A stretch of DNA of 64,000 nt. It comes from Marinobacter sp. LA51. GTDB lineage: Bacteria; Pseudomonadota; Gammaproteobacteria; Pseudomonadales; Oleiphilaceae. Under the pieces are notes generated by a model. That model ran no database searches, had not been told where the DNA came from, and saw only the letters and a program-made list of their open reading frames with translations. Location of the stretch: assembly GCF_030297175.1 (NCBI RefSeq), contig NZ_AP028070.1, forward strand, positions 310,001-374,000, in the 5' to 3' direction. This document shows, one piece after another, positions 36,555 to 45,671 of this stretch. The translations under genes were made by a program, and so were the position numbers. Position 1 is the stretch's first letter. Each line of letters opens with the position of its first letter.

Positions 36555-37763
36555 TTATTCGACGGAAGTTGCACCAATACGGTGAATACTGACGTCCGCG
36601 CCGTTGAACTCTTCTTCATCAGTCAGGCGCAGGCCGGAAATGGCGTTGATAACGCCGTATACAATCAGACCGCCTACGAAAGCCACCAGAACCCCCGCAA
36701 CGGAACCGATGATCTGGGACATCAGGCTGACACCGCCCAGGCCACCGAAGGCTTCCTGGCCGAAGATACCGCAGGCAATCGCACCCCAGACACCGCAGAC
36801 GCCGTGCAGCGGCCAGACACCCAGCACATCGTCCAGGCGCTCAATCTTGGCCTGGGCCCATTCGAACAGGTACACGAAGATGGCGCCGGCAATACCGCCG
36901 GTGATCAGTGCGCCTACCGGGTGCATCAGATCAGAGCCGGCACAAACGGCCACCAGGCCGGCCAGCGGTCCGTTGTGGATGAAGCCCGGGTCCTTGCGAC
37001 CCACCAGCATGGCCACCAGGATGCCGCCGACCATGGCCATCAGGCTGTTCACCGCTACGAGGCCACTGATGCCGTCGAGGGTTTGCGCGGACATAACATT
37101 GAAACCGAACCATCCTACGGTCAGGATCCAGGCGCCCAGGGCCAGGAATGGAATGTTGGACGGGGCAAAGGCGACCACGCGGCCGTTGCGGTAGCGGCCG
37201 TTACGAGCGCCGAGCAGCAGAACCGCGGCCAGGGCGATCCAGCCACCCACGGCGTGCACCACAACGGAGCCGGCGAAGTCGTGAAAAGATGCACCAAACT
37301 GGCTCTCAAGCCAGGCTTGGAATCCAAAATTACCATTCCAGATCAGACCTTCGAAGAACGGGTACACGAGGGCCACGATGAGGGCGGAAGCAATCAGCAT
37401 GGGGTAGAACTTTGCGCGCTCGGCAATGCCGCCGGAGACGATGGCCGGAATGGCGGCCGCGAAGGTCATCAGGAAGAAGAACTTGACCAGCTCGTAGCCA
37501 TTGCTGGCGGTCAGTTCTGCCGCGCCGGTCATGAAGTGGCTGCCGTAGGCGACGTAGTAACCCACGAAGAAGTAGGCCACGGCAGAGACGCCGAAATCGG
37601 TCATGATCTTGACCAGGGCGTTGACCTGGTTCTTGTGACGCACAGTGCCCACTTCAAGGAAGGCAAAACCGGCGTGCATGGCCAGTACCATGATGGCACC
37701 GATAAGGATGAACAGCGTGTTAGCGCTCTCAGTCAGGGTATGTACTGCACTCGTGATGTCCAC
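36555..37763 (-). CDS. amtB: ammonium transporter (Amt/MEP)
   Basis: Membrane channel of 402 residues with eleven helices. Family marks include FAFLEVGTVRHKNQVNAL, the HDFAGSVVVHAVGG region carrying the first pore His, and LHGVCGVWGAIACGIFG with the second pore His. No cleavable signal peptide is evident. No glnK follows it, which is unusual for a gammaproteobacterium. Two NtrC-like sites lie upstream. Confidence 0.92.
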   Translation of the reverse strand: MDITSAVHTLTESANTLFILIGAIMVLAMHAGFAFLEVGTVRHKNQVNALVKIMTDFGVSAVAYFFVGYYVAYGSHFMTGAAELTASNGYELVKFFFLMTFAAAIPAIVSGGIAERAKFYPMLIASALIVALVYPFFEGLIWNGNFGFQAWLESQFGASFHDFAGSVVVHAVGGWIALAAVLLLGARNGRYRNGRVVAFAPSNIPFLALGAWILTVGWFGFNVMSAQTLDGISGLVAVNSLMAMVGGILVAMLVGRKDPGFIHNGPLAGLVAVCAGSDLMHPVGALITGGIAGAIFVYLFEWAQAKIERLDDVLGVWPLHGVCGVWGAIACGIFGQEAFGGLGGVSLMSQIIGSVAGVLVAFVGGLIVYGVINAISGLRLTDEEEFNGADVSIHRIGATSVE

Positions 37764-37811
37764 GGGTTTTCGCTCCTGAATTGTTTTATTGGCCTCGGAT
37801 GGGCTTGTTGT

Positions 37812-37939
37812 GCATTGGTCGGGTGCACAGAAGCAAGAGGCGTTCCAAAACGATGCAAAAGTAGCGACGTTAGTCAGTTGCTAGGGGAGAGGGAAGGTAA
37901 GATGGTGCTCTTAATGGAATTTTCGCACCAAAAAAGTGC
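37812..37939 (-). promoter_or_regulatory. two NtrC-type sites upstream of amt
   Basis: GCAC-N7-GTGC at 37925-37939 (with fully matched CGCAC/GTGCG arms) and GCAT-N7-GTGC at 37812-37826 (one mismatch) fit the NtrC pattern GCAC-N7-GTGC. They lie 49 and 162 bases before the amt ATG. I could not find a convincing sigma54 promoter in the right place, so control by NtrC is plausible but unproven. The rest of the 220-base gap shows nothing else clear. Confidence 0.5.
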
Positions 37940-37983
37940 GCTCATGTCGGGTTTGCACTGATATGGGCACTCGGCGAGGCCGA

Positions 37984-38934
37984 TTACCAGGTGATGTTAT
38001 TGTCCGGGTTATTGTCGTCGAGAAGGATCTCAGGCGTGGGGTTCGCTTCAAAATCAATCACCGCTTCCTGGTCCAGGGCGCCTGACTCCACCAGTTCCCG
38101 GAGTTCGACCTCCTGCTCTTGCAGCGGGCCTGAAAGATCAACAATGATTTCCACCCGGCGATTCTTGGCGCGACTTTCCACGGTGTCGTTGCTGACCCGG
38201 GGCTTGGTGTCCGCCAGGCCCTTCACTGCCAATCGGGTCGGTTCAACCTCTTCCACCGCCAACAGGGCATTGGCTACGGCCGCGGCTCGTGCTGCCGAGA
38301 GATCCCAGTTGCTGTAGAACCGGGACGTGCGAATGGGGATGTCGTCGGTATGTCCTTCTACCGTTAGCCTGCCTGGGATCTCCGCGAGCACATCCGCCAT
38401 GTCCAGCAGCAAGGTTTCGAAATCGTAGGTCAGATCGGCAGAGCCGGAAGGGAAGGAGCCTTTTTCCTCAATGCGAATCACGATCCTGCGCTGATCCTCA
38501 TCCTGGGCCACATTGATGCGGCCATCTTCGATGGCCTCTTCCAGCACCTTGGTTATGTCCTGAGTGCTCTGGTCGAGTTGGTCCTGGGTTGCGGCCTCAA
38601 TGGCCTGCTCGGTTGGACTTTTGAGAGTTTGAAGCTCCGGCTTCTGGTCTGACGTGGTCTGCCGAACCTCGTTCACCACGGTGGGCTCAGGCGGCGCCGG
38701 CGAGAACTTGTCAAAAATCGGGCTGGTGCCCATGGGAATGTCCAGAGTCGGCACTTCGCGCTGAACCCCGAAGGCCTTCGACAGCTCACCGGCGATCTGC
38801 TTGAACTTCATGGCGTCGATTTCAGAGAACGACAGCAGCAACACGAAGAAGCACATCAGCAGCGACATCAGGTCGGCGAAGGTAACAACCCAGGCCGGGA
38901 TGCCCGGTTTTTCCTCTTCTGGAAGCTCGTCCAT
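37984..38934 (-). CDS. pomB: flagellar stator protein PomB/MotB
   Basis: Protein of 316 residues with a single N-terminal membrane helix carrying the ion-binding Asp21 (TFADLMSLLMCFFVLLLSF), a plug-and-linker region and a C-terminal OmpA peptidoglycan-binding domain (VEGHTDDIPI, NRRVEIIV). It anchors the stator to the wall. It is 3 bases behind pomA. The helix sequence resembles sodium-type PomB more than proton-type MotB, judged by eye. Confidence 0.88.
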   Translation of the reverse strand: MDELPEEEKPGIPAWVVTFADLMSLLMCFFVLLLSFSEIDAMKFKQIAGELSKAFGVQREVPTLDIPMGTSPIFDKFSPAPPEPTVVNEVRQTTSDQKPELQTLKSPTEQAIEAATQDQLDQSTQDITKVLEEAIEDGRINVAQDEDQRRIVIRIEEKGSFPSGSADLTYDFETLLLDMADVLAEIPGRLTVEGHTDDIPIRTSRFYSNWDLSAARAAAVANALLAVEEVEPTRLAVKGLADTKPRVSNDTVESRAKNRRVEIIVDLSGPLQEQEVELRELVESGALDQEAVIDFEANPTPEILLDDNNPDNNITW

Positions 38935-38937
38935 GAC

Positions 38938-39714
38938 CTACCCGTTGGCTGGTTCTGGCTCGCCAACCTTGGCGCGCTCTTTCGGCGACAGGTAGCTCGA
39001 TAGAAGCTGCTCAATCACGCGTGGGTTGGTGCCTTCCTGAACCGCGACCAGGGCATCAATGTACAGGGACTGCATGCGTGCCTCTTCGGTCATCCGCAGC
39101 GACAGCTTGTCGGCGATGGGAGAGGCGATCATGGTTGCGAGCATGGCACCGTACAGGGTGGTCAGCAGTGCCACGGCCATGGCTGGGCCGATGGATTTGG
39201 GGTCTTCCATGTTCGACAGCATCTGCACCAGACCGATCAGGGTGCCGATCATGCCCATGGCTGGACCAACGTCGGCCAGGGCGGTGAACACCTTGGCCCC
39301 AGAGCGATTGTGCTCCAGGGTCATCAGCCGCTCTTTGTTGAGCAACTGCTTGATGGTGTCGGCGTTCTGGCCATCCACCAGCATCTGGATGCCCTGGCCC
39401 AGGAAGGGCGATTCGACTTCACGGCCCTCGAGCCCCAGCACGCCTTCCTTGCGGGCAATTTGTGCCACATCCACCAGTTCCTCGATGGCAGACTGGGTTT
39501 CCGGTAATTTGAACTTGAAGGCCCGGGCTGCGGCGCTGAATGCGCCAAAGAACTGGCCAAAACTGAATTTCGAAAGCACCACCAACACACTGCCCCCGAG
39601 GACAATCAGCAGGGAGGGGCCATTGATGAAAACATCGGGTGAGACGCCGAGAATAACGGCAGAAGCGATGAGCAATATAGCGCCAACAAGGCCAATCAGG
39701 GTGGCAAAATCCAC
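38938..39714 (-). CDS. pomA: flagellar stator protein PomA/MotA
   Basis: Four-helix stator subunit of 258 residues (DFATLIGLVGAILLIASAVILGG-like start; GPAMGMIGTLIGLVQML and MAVALLTTLYGAMLATMIASPIADKL helices). The start is the GTG at 39714, with GGAG 5 bases upstream; longer in-frame extensions have no family similarity. Together with PomB it forms the ion-conducting stator that powers flagellar rotation. No other flagellar gene is in the window. Confidence 0.9.
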   Translation of the reverse strand: MDFATLIGLVGAILLIASAVILGVSPDVFINGPSLLIVLGGSVLVVLSKFSFGQFFGAFSAAARAFKFKLPETQSAIEELVDVAQIARKEGVLGLEGREVESPFLGQGIQMLVDGQNADTIKQLLNKERLMTLEHNRSGAKVFTALADVGPAMGMIGTLIGLVQMLSNMEDPKSIGPAMAVALLTTLYGAMLATMIASPIADKLSLRMTEEARMQSLYIDALVAVQEGTNPRVIEQLLSSYLSPKERAKVGEPEPANG

Positions 39715-39779
39715 GTCGTCTCCAGAGGCAGGGGCAATGAAAGAAACGATTGAAAGGGTACGTCCGGTTTGTGTACCAA

Positions 39780-40199
39780 TCAATTCGAATGTGTAAATTT
39801 GTTTTGCGCGTCGTAGTGTTCTTTCCATGCAGCGTAGCGGTGCAGGTCCGATTCCACCAGTTTCAGACACAGGGCGACCACGCCGGCGTCGTCTATAAAA
39901 CCGAAACCGAGGATCAGATCGGGGATCACATCCAGGGGATTGAGAACGTAAAGCAGCGCGCCGGCAATGGCCGCGATGGTCTTCCAGGGCACGCTGCGGT
40001 AGTTGCCATACCAATAGTCGCGGATCATTGCGAACATGAGCTTGATGTCGGCGCTGAAGCGGTTGAGCTTGCCGCTGCCTTTCACCTTTTCCTCAATCGT
40101 CCGCTGGCGCTCCAGCAGGGTTTCCAGGTCGGCGCGATGCACCTTGCCGGACTCGGCATTTAGCTGTTTTTCCGCGTTTTTCTCATTAAACAGGGCCAT
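39780..40199 (-). CDS. YkvA/DUF1232 family membrane-associated protein
   Basis: Protein of 139 residues. A charged, likely coiled N-terminal half precedes the short DUF1232 motif (AAIAGALLYVLNPLDVIPDLILGFGFIDDAGVV). Function is unknown. Its ATG overlaps the TAA of the DTW gene by one base, so it is the last gene of a chain of four coupled genes. Confidence 0.82.
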   Translation of the reverse strand: MALFNEKNAEKQLNAESGKVHRADLETLLERQRTIEEKVKGSGKLNRFSADIKLMFAMIRDYWYGNYRSVPWKTIAAIAGALLYVLNPLDVIPDLILGFGFIDDAGVVALCLKLVESDLHRYAAWKEHYDAQNKFTHSN

Positions 40200-40894
40200 T
40201 ACAGCGTGTCCTTTGCCAGAGAAAGTGTGCAGCCACCATGATCGCTCAAGCCTGAGTCGGTTGCCAACCTCTGCGGGCTTAACGGTGTTTGGTAGCGATT
40301 CCTCAATTCCGGCGGAATCTGGGCCAGCTGTTTATCCACGAGTGTGGCCATGGCGGTGTTGATTGGTTGAACGTTCAGGCCGGGTTCGAGAGTTTGTAGC
40401 AGGTAGGCGGCCGCTTCGGCAGTAGAGAGGTAGTGCTCCGCGGGTGCCTTGCGAACCACATACTGCGACGTCGGCGGGTGTGCAAAGTGGAAGCGGGGCA
40501 GGGCAGCAATGTGTGGATTCAGGTGCAGGATCTTCGCGGCCTTGCGCCAGGTTCCGTCCAGCAGCAGCCAACGGTTGATGGCGCTGGTGTCGGCCTCCTC
40601 AAGGGGCTGGCTGGCGGGGCCGGGAAACAGCACCGCCGTGTCTGCGTTCAAATCTGCAAGACTCAATCCGGCCCGCTGCAGTTGCTCGGGGGATTCACCC
40701 ACCACAACCTGCACCTGATCCAGGCAGCGTTCAAGAATTCTGAGAGTGCCCTTGCTGCGCCCCACCTCTGTCGGGTGCTGTATGACCGTAATCGGGGTGC
40801 CATTGGCCACTGCCTGGCACTGGTCACATACGCAAATATTGGCGTGCAACTGGCAATGCGGGCAGATGGATTGCTGCCGGTGCCTATTTACCAC
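40199..40894 (-). CDS. DTW domain tRNA-uridine aminocarboxypropyltransferase
   Basis: Protein of 231 residues. It has a zinc-type CPHC...CVC cluster near the N-terminus, QHPTEVGRSKGT, and the LLDGTWRKA element that names the DTW family. TapT-type members transfer an aminocarboxypropyl group from SAM to tRNA uridine 47. The start is the GTG at 40894, overlapping the upstream gene by 7 bases; an ORF extension to 41305 runs inside another gene and is rejected. Confidence 0.82.
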   Translation of the reverse strand: MVNRHRQQSICPHCQLHANICVCDQCQAVANGTPITVIQHPTEVGRSKGTLRILERCLDQVQVVVGESPEQLQRAGLSLADLNADTAVLFPGPASQPLEEADTSAINRWLLLDGTWRKAAKILHLNPHIAALPRFHFAHPPTSQYVVRKAPAEHYLSTAEAAAYLLQTLEPGLNVQPINTAMATLVDKQLAQIPPELRNRYQTPLSPQRLATDSGLSDHGGCTLSLAKDTL

Positions 40895-41385
40895 CAGGCC
40901 TTGCCCCACATTTCCGGGTTGGCCCAGTTGTCGGGGTTGTTCCAGGCGCGCTTGTGGTTGTAGGTGTCGAGGTTGTAGGTGTAGAGCGTGAGTATGCCGG
41001 CCTCGCCCTGTATTTCCGCGTGGCGGCGAAAGCCCAGGCCAATGAAATCCTTGAAGGCCCAGTCGGGGGTGTCGCCCACCAGCACGGCAATTTGATGGGT
41101 GCCGTAATTGCGCAGCTGGCCCAGCAGCAGGGCGCCCTCGCCGTGGGGCAGATGCTCCAGGGTATCGGTAATCAGGGCCAGGTCCTGGACTGCGGTTGGC
41201 GGCAGCGCCGCATTGGGGTCGGCGGTGTCCAGGCGCCAGATCCGGGCGTCGCTCCGGTGGCTTTGCCAGCGTTCGGCCACCTCTTGCGCCACGGCACCGC
41301 AACACACCAGCGTTGCCGGCTGGGTGGTGTCGATGATGCGCGCGAGTACCTCGCGGGCGCTACCAGTGTTGGTTGATGCGGTCAT
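40888..41385 (-). CDS. small conserved protein of methyltransferase-like appearance
   Basis: Protein of 165 residues that I do not recognise with confidence. A Rossmann-like pattern is visible: TLVCCGAVAQEVA, an acidic end DARIWRLD, and ALITDTLEHLPHGEGALLLGQLRNY, then a C-terminal part rich in Tyr, Asn and Trp (YTYNLDTYNHKRAWNNPDNW). It may be a degenerate SAM-binding protein. It overlaps the photolyase stop by 4 bases (ATGA) and the DTW start, so it may act with the tRNA modification enzyme. Confidence 0.7.
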   Translation of the reverse strand: MTASTNTGSAREVLARIIDTTQPATLVCCGAVAQEVAERWQSHRSDARIWRLDTADPNAALPPTAVQDLALITDTLEHLPHGEGALLLGQLRNYGTHQIAVLVGDTPDWAFKDFIGLGFRRHAEIQGEAGILTLYTYNLDTYNHKRAWNNPDNWANPEMWGKAWW

Positions 41386-42707
41386 AGAATCGGCCAGTCT
41401 GCTGCGTCTACCGTGTGTAAGCCCACCGGCTGCTCGGCGTGGCCATCCCAACGATCCACAAAGGTGCCAACGGGATCGTACTGTTTGGCCTGCTTGTCGA
41501 GATTGAACTGCCGCAACCCGCGGGGATCGGCGCCCACGCCAGCCAAGTATTGCCAGTTGCCGTAGTTGCTCGCGACATCATAGTCGATCAGTTGCTGCTC
41601 GAACCAGGCCGCACCGTAGCGCCAGTCCAGTTCCAGCTCGTTGACGAAACAGCTGGCCACCAGTTGCCGGGCCCGGTTGCTAATGTAGCCGGTTTCCCGG
41701 AGCTGATTCATGGCTGCGTTCACCAGTGGGTACTCGGTATTACCCTGACACCAGGCCATGAACCGGTGGCCGTAGAAGGTTGCCGGCCGATTCTTGCGCT
41801 GCACTCCGTCCCGCCGGAACAGGTTGGCGCCGTGTTTCAGAGCGTACCAGTAGTAATACTCCCGCCAAAGTAGCTCGAACCAGAGCCAGTAAGTCGATTC
41901 GTTGCTGGTCTCGGTGCGCTCGTACTCGGTGATGCTCTCCGCCACTTCCCGCACTGACAGGCAGCCATTGGCGAACCAGGGTGAGAATTTTGAAGATGAA
42001 TCCCACTTGTCGAGTTCGTTCCGGGTCTCTTTGTACTGGGCGATGCTGTGATCCACAAACAGGAACTGCTTCAGCTGCGCCAGCCCCATCGCTTCGCCAC
42101 CCCGGAATGGCAGTGGGTGCATTGGATTGGCAATAGCGGGGCAGTCCCCGCGGTTGTCCTCCGGAAAGCCCGGTGGCGGCGGCAGCGAGGTCAGGGTGCG
42201 AATGCGCAGCCGTTCGGAATTGCGCTCACCGGTTTTCTCCACCTGCTTACGAAACTGCGAAAAAGTGTCCGGGAGCTCGTCCAACGTCATCGGCAGTGAG
42301 CCTTCGGTGAACAGACTCAGCGTCTCGAATTGCTGAAACAGGGTGTTGGGCAGCTGCTCCTTGAGGCGTTGCCACTGGCCGGCTTCCCGGGTACCAGGCT
42401 GACGGGAACGGATGATACGGGTGATGCGATGTTCGTGGGCCAGCTTGGGCAAGACCGTTTCTGGCTCGCCGTAGACGATGTGCAGCCGTTGCCCCAGCTC
42501 CCGCAGGCTGCGTTCAAGCGCCATCAGGCTTTGCCAGAGAAAACGCCAGCGGTGTGTGCCCATGGCCCGGGACTGCAGAGGGCCGGGGGCAAACCAGCGT
42601 GGGTCCACCACGTAGACGCAGAGCAGGACATCGGATTTCGACGCAGCCAGCAGGGCGGCGTTGTCGTGCAGGCGCAGGTCGCGGGTGAACCAGTAGAGGG
42701 TGTGCAA
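41382..42707 (-). CDS. DASH-type cryptochrome/DNA photolyase
   Basis: FAD- and light-dependent photolyase family protein of 441 residues. It has an N-terminal antenna domain (YWFTRDLRLHDNAAL) and a C-terminal FAD domain (SKFSPWFANGCLSVREVAESI, LLWREYYYW, ETGYISNRARQLVASCFVNEL, DWRYGAAWFEQQLIDYDVASNYGNW-like motif). DASH members repair cyclobutane dimers in single-stranded DNA. The start is a TTG at 42707 with GGAGCG about 7 bases upstream; no nearby ATG fits. It heads the photolyase, unknown, DTW, YkvA chain. Confidence 0.88.
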   Translation of the reverse strand: MHTLYWFTRDLRLHDNAALLAASKSDVLLCVYVVDPRWFAPGPLQSRAMGTHRWRFLWQSLMALERSLRELGQRLHIVYGEPETVLPKLAHEHRITRIIRSRQPGTREAGQWQRLKEQLPNTLFQQFETLSLFTEGSLPMTLDELPDTFSQFRKQVEKTGERNSERLRIRTLTSLPPPPGFPEDNRGDCPAIANPMHPLPFRGGEAMGLAQLKQFLFVDHSIAQYKETRNELDKWDSSSKFSPWFANGCLSVREVAESITEYERTETSNESTYWLWFELLWREYYYWYALKHGANLFRRDGVQRKNRPATFYGHRFMAWCQGNTEYPLVNAAMNQLRETGYISNRARQLVASCFVNELELDWRYGAAWFEQQLIDYDVASNYGNWQYLAGVGADPRGLRQFNLDKQAKQYDPVGTFVDRWDGHAEQPVGLHTVDAADWPIL

Positions 42708-42795
42708 GTCGGTGCGCTCCTGTCCAGTCTTTATGCAGTCGTCAGATCCTGGGATGTACGCCCTTAAGCCGGCAAGAGATTATTGCCCAGGTGGA

Positions 42796-43383
42796 TTAGG
42801 CAATGCCCAGGCACTGTTTGAAGAACACGCGAACGAACCGCTCCAGCGGCTCCGTAGACTTGACCACCTTGGATCGGAGGATTGCACCTTCCCAGCCGGA
42901 AAGCAGCAGGCTGGCCGCGTCTGAAGCGTTGATGGAGGAATCTATGGCGCCGGCCGCCTGGCCTTCGGCGATGCAGCGCTCGAAACGCTGTTCCCAGCCT
43001 GAGAACACACGATTCAGGCGCAGGCGGAAGGTTTCGTTCTGGCCGGCCAGCTCCTGGCCCAGGTTGCCGATCAGGCAGCCGCTGGTGTATTGGCAGTTGG
43101 CCATGGACTCAAAACCAGTATCAAAGTAGGCCCGCAGCCGGTCAACACAGGAGCGGCTGGAATCGCTGAGAATCCGATCCAGCGTTGTGTCGTATTCCTG
43201 TGCGAAGGTATCGATGACGGCCAGGCCGAAATCGTTCTTGCTGCTAAAGTAATGGTAGAAAGAGCCCTTGGGCACGCCAGCTGCCGTCAGGATGGCGTTG
43301 AGGCCGGTGGCACTGAAGCCCTTCTGGCCAATCAGCTCGGCGCCGGTCTGAATAATGTGATTGCGAGTGTCGTTCGATTGCAT
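42796..43383 (-). CDS. TetR family regulator next to adhC
   Basis: Regulator of 195 residues with an HTH at about 15-50 (GFSATGLNAILTAAGVPKGSFYHYFSSKNDFG) and a C-terminal domain like that of NemR/AcuR-type electrophile sensors; Cys residues occur in the ligand domain (ANCQYTSGCL, RCI). It is divergent from adhC with an 87-base gap containing a palindromic operator, so it probably represses itself and adhC until formaldehyde or another electrophile is present. Confidence 0.87.
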   Translation of the reverse strand: MQSNDTRNHIIQTGAELIGQKGFSATGLNAILTAAGVPKGSFYHYFSSKNDFGLAVIDTFAQEYDTTLDRILSDSSRSCVDRLRAYFDTGFESMANCQYTSGCLIGNLGQELAGQNETFRLRLNRVFSGWEQRFERCIAEGQAAGAIDSSINASDAASLLLSGWEGAILRSKVVKSTEPLERFVRVFFKQCLGIA

Positions 43384-43394
43384 GGATGATAGAT

Positions 43395-43409
43395 TAGACC
43401 GGTCGTCTA
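43395..43409. promoter_or_regulatory. TetR-type palindromic operator between TetR and adhC
   Basis: TAGAC-N5-GTCTA, a 15-base inverted repeat centred at 43402, lies 12 bases from the TetR ATG and 62 bases before the adhC start. The NemR-type box has a similar TAGAC/GTCTA core. It is the only clear dyad in the gap. Confidence 0.65.
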
Positions 43410-43410
43410 G

Positions 43411-44583
<1,173 letters not shown>

Positions 44584-44590
44584 GTTGAAT

Positions 44591-44621
44591 TGATCAGGGT
44601 GGGATGGCCCCGCCCTGATCA
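44591..44621. terminator. bidirectional terminator hairpin after adhC
   Basis: Nine-base arms TGATCAGGG and CCCTGATCA enclose an inner GGG/CCC stem. It lies between the adhC stop (44583) and the stop of the convergent OmpA-like gene (44625). There is little T-tract on either side, so it may act as a general transcription block. Confidence 0.6.
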
Positions 44622-44624
44622 CTG

Positions 44625-45671
44625 CTAGCGATCGGTCAGCTTGAGCTCGATGCGCCGGTTCTTTTGCAGCGCGTCCGGCGTGGTGCCGCTGGCAACCGGG
44701 AAGAACTCGCCAAAGCCGGCGGCCACCATGCGCCTCTCCGGCACACCCTGAGCAGCCAGGTAACGCACTACCGCCACTGCCCGCGCAGTCGACAGTTCCC
44801 AGTTGGAGGGGAATTGAGGGGTATTGATGGGGATCAGGTCGGTATGGCCATCAATACGCAGGATCCAGTCAATGTCGCCGGGAATGGCGGCCACCACATC
44901 GAGCAGCACCTCGGCCAACTTGTCCAGCTCGCTTTTACCCTCTTCACCCAATTGCGCTGAACCGGAGGCAAACAGCAACTCTGACGGCAGCAGGAAGCGG
45001 TCGCCCACCACCCGGATGTTTTCATTGGTGGCCAGGATGTTCCGCAAGCGGGCGAAAAACTCAGACTGATACTGTTCCAGTTGATTCACCCGCTCTGCCA
45101 GCAGGGTATTCAGCCGCTGGCTGACATCTTTCAGCTCATCTTCTTTCTCTGCCGTTTCCTCTTTCTGCAGCTTCAAGGCCGCGGTAATTTGCCGTAACTG
45201 CGCCTGCAAAGAGGCAATTTGATTTGATAGCCGCAGAATCATCGCCTGTTGGCTGGCAGAGAGCTGATCCTGCTCTTCCAGTTCCTCGTTCATGCTGGCC
45301 AGGCGCGCGGCCCGAGCCTCGGCGTCCGCCGATTGCTGCATCAACTGATTTCGGGAGGCGTCCAGGCGAGCTTGCAGATCGTCGTTGCGGGTCAGGGCAT
45401 CGCTGTAATCGTTTTGCACCGCGGCCATCTGCTGCTCCAGGGCCTCGGTCTTGCTCTGCTCCAGTCCCAGCAGTTGGGAGATTTCATTCAAACGCTGGTT
45501 CAGGCGCGCCAATTCCGTGTTGCGATCGGACAGGGTCTGAGACAGGTACAGCTGGCTCACGACATAGACCAGCAGCATGAAGATCACCAGCATCAGCAGG
45601 GCCGACAGGGCATCCACGTAACCCGGCCAGACGTTGGTGGCACTGCGGCTGCGGCGCTTGGAACCAATCAT
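44625..45671 (-). CDS. OmpA/MotB-like protein with coiled-coil stalk
   Basis: Protein of 348 residues. A single N-terminal membrane helix carries an ion-type Asp at residue 20 (GYVDALSALLMLVIFMLLVYV), a long coiled coil follows (about 45-200, rich in Leu/Gln/Glu heptads), and the C-terminal OmpA domain has LRIDGHTDLIPI and NRRIELKL. It is unlike PomB in stalk length and linker. Its ATG overlaps the upstream MotA/ExbB-like gene's stop as ATGA. The pair probably forms an ion-driven envelope machine of unknown job. Confidence 0.78.
   Translation of the reverse strand: MIGSKRRSRSATNVWPGYVDALSALLMLVIFMLLVYVVSQLYLSQTLSDRNTELARLNQRLNEISQLLGLEQSKTEALEQQMAAVQNDYSDALTRNDDLQARLDASRNQLMQQSADAEARAARLASMNEELEEQDQLSASQQAMILRLSNQIASLQAQLRQITAALKLQKEETAEKEDELKDVSQRLNTLLAERVNQLEQYQSEFFARLRNILATNENIRVVGDRFLLPSELLFASGSAQLGEEGKSELDKLAEVLLDVVAAIPGDIDWILRIDGHTDLIPINTPQFPSNWELSTARAVAVVRYLAAQGVPERRMVAAGFGEFFPVASGTTPDALQKNRRIELKLTDR

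Noticed and set aside
37764..37860. Sigma54 promoter for amt
   Set aside because: The best GG-N10-GC-like candidate on the minus strand has only three of six upstream matches and is placed awkwardly relative to one NtrC-like site.
36375..37961. Long plus-strand open frame of 528 codons
   Set aside because: It lies antisense to the ammonium transporter and its translation is His/Gln/Gly-rich, typical of a GC-rich shadow frame.
40895..41305. N-terminal extension of the DTW gene
   Set aside because: It runs in another frame through the methyltransferase-like gene and has an Arg/Pro/Gly-rich sequence without similarity; the GTG at 40894 fits better.
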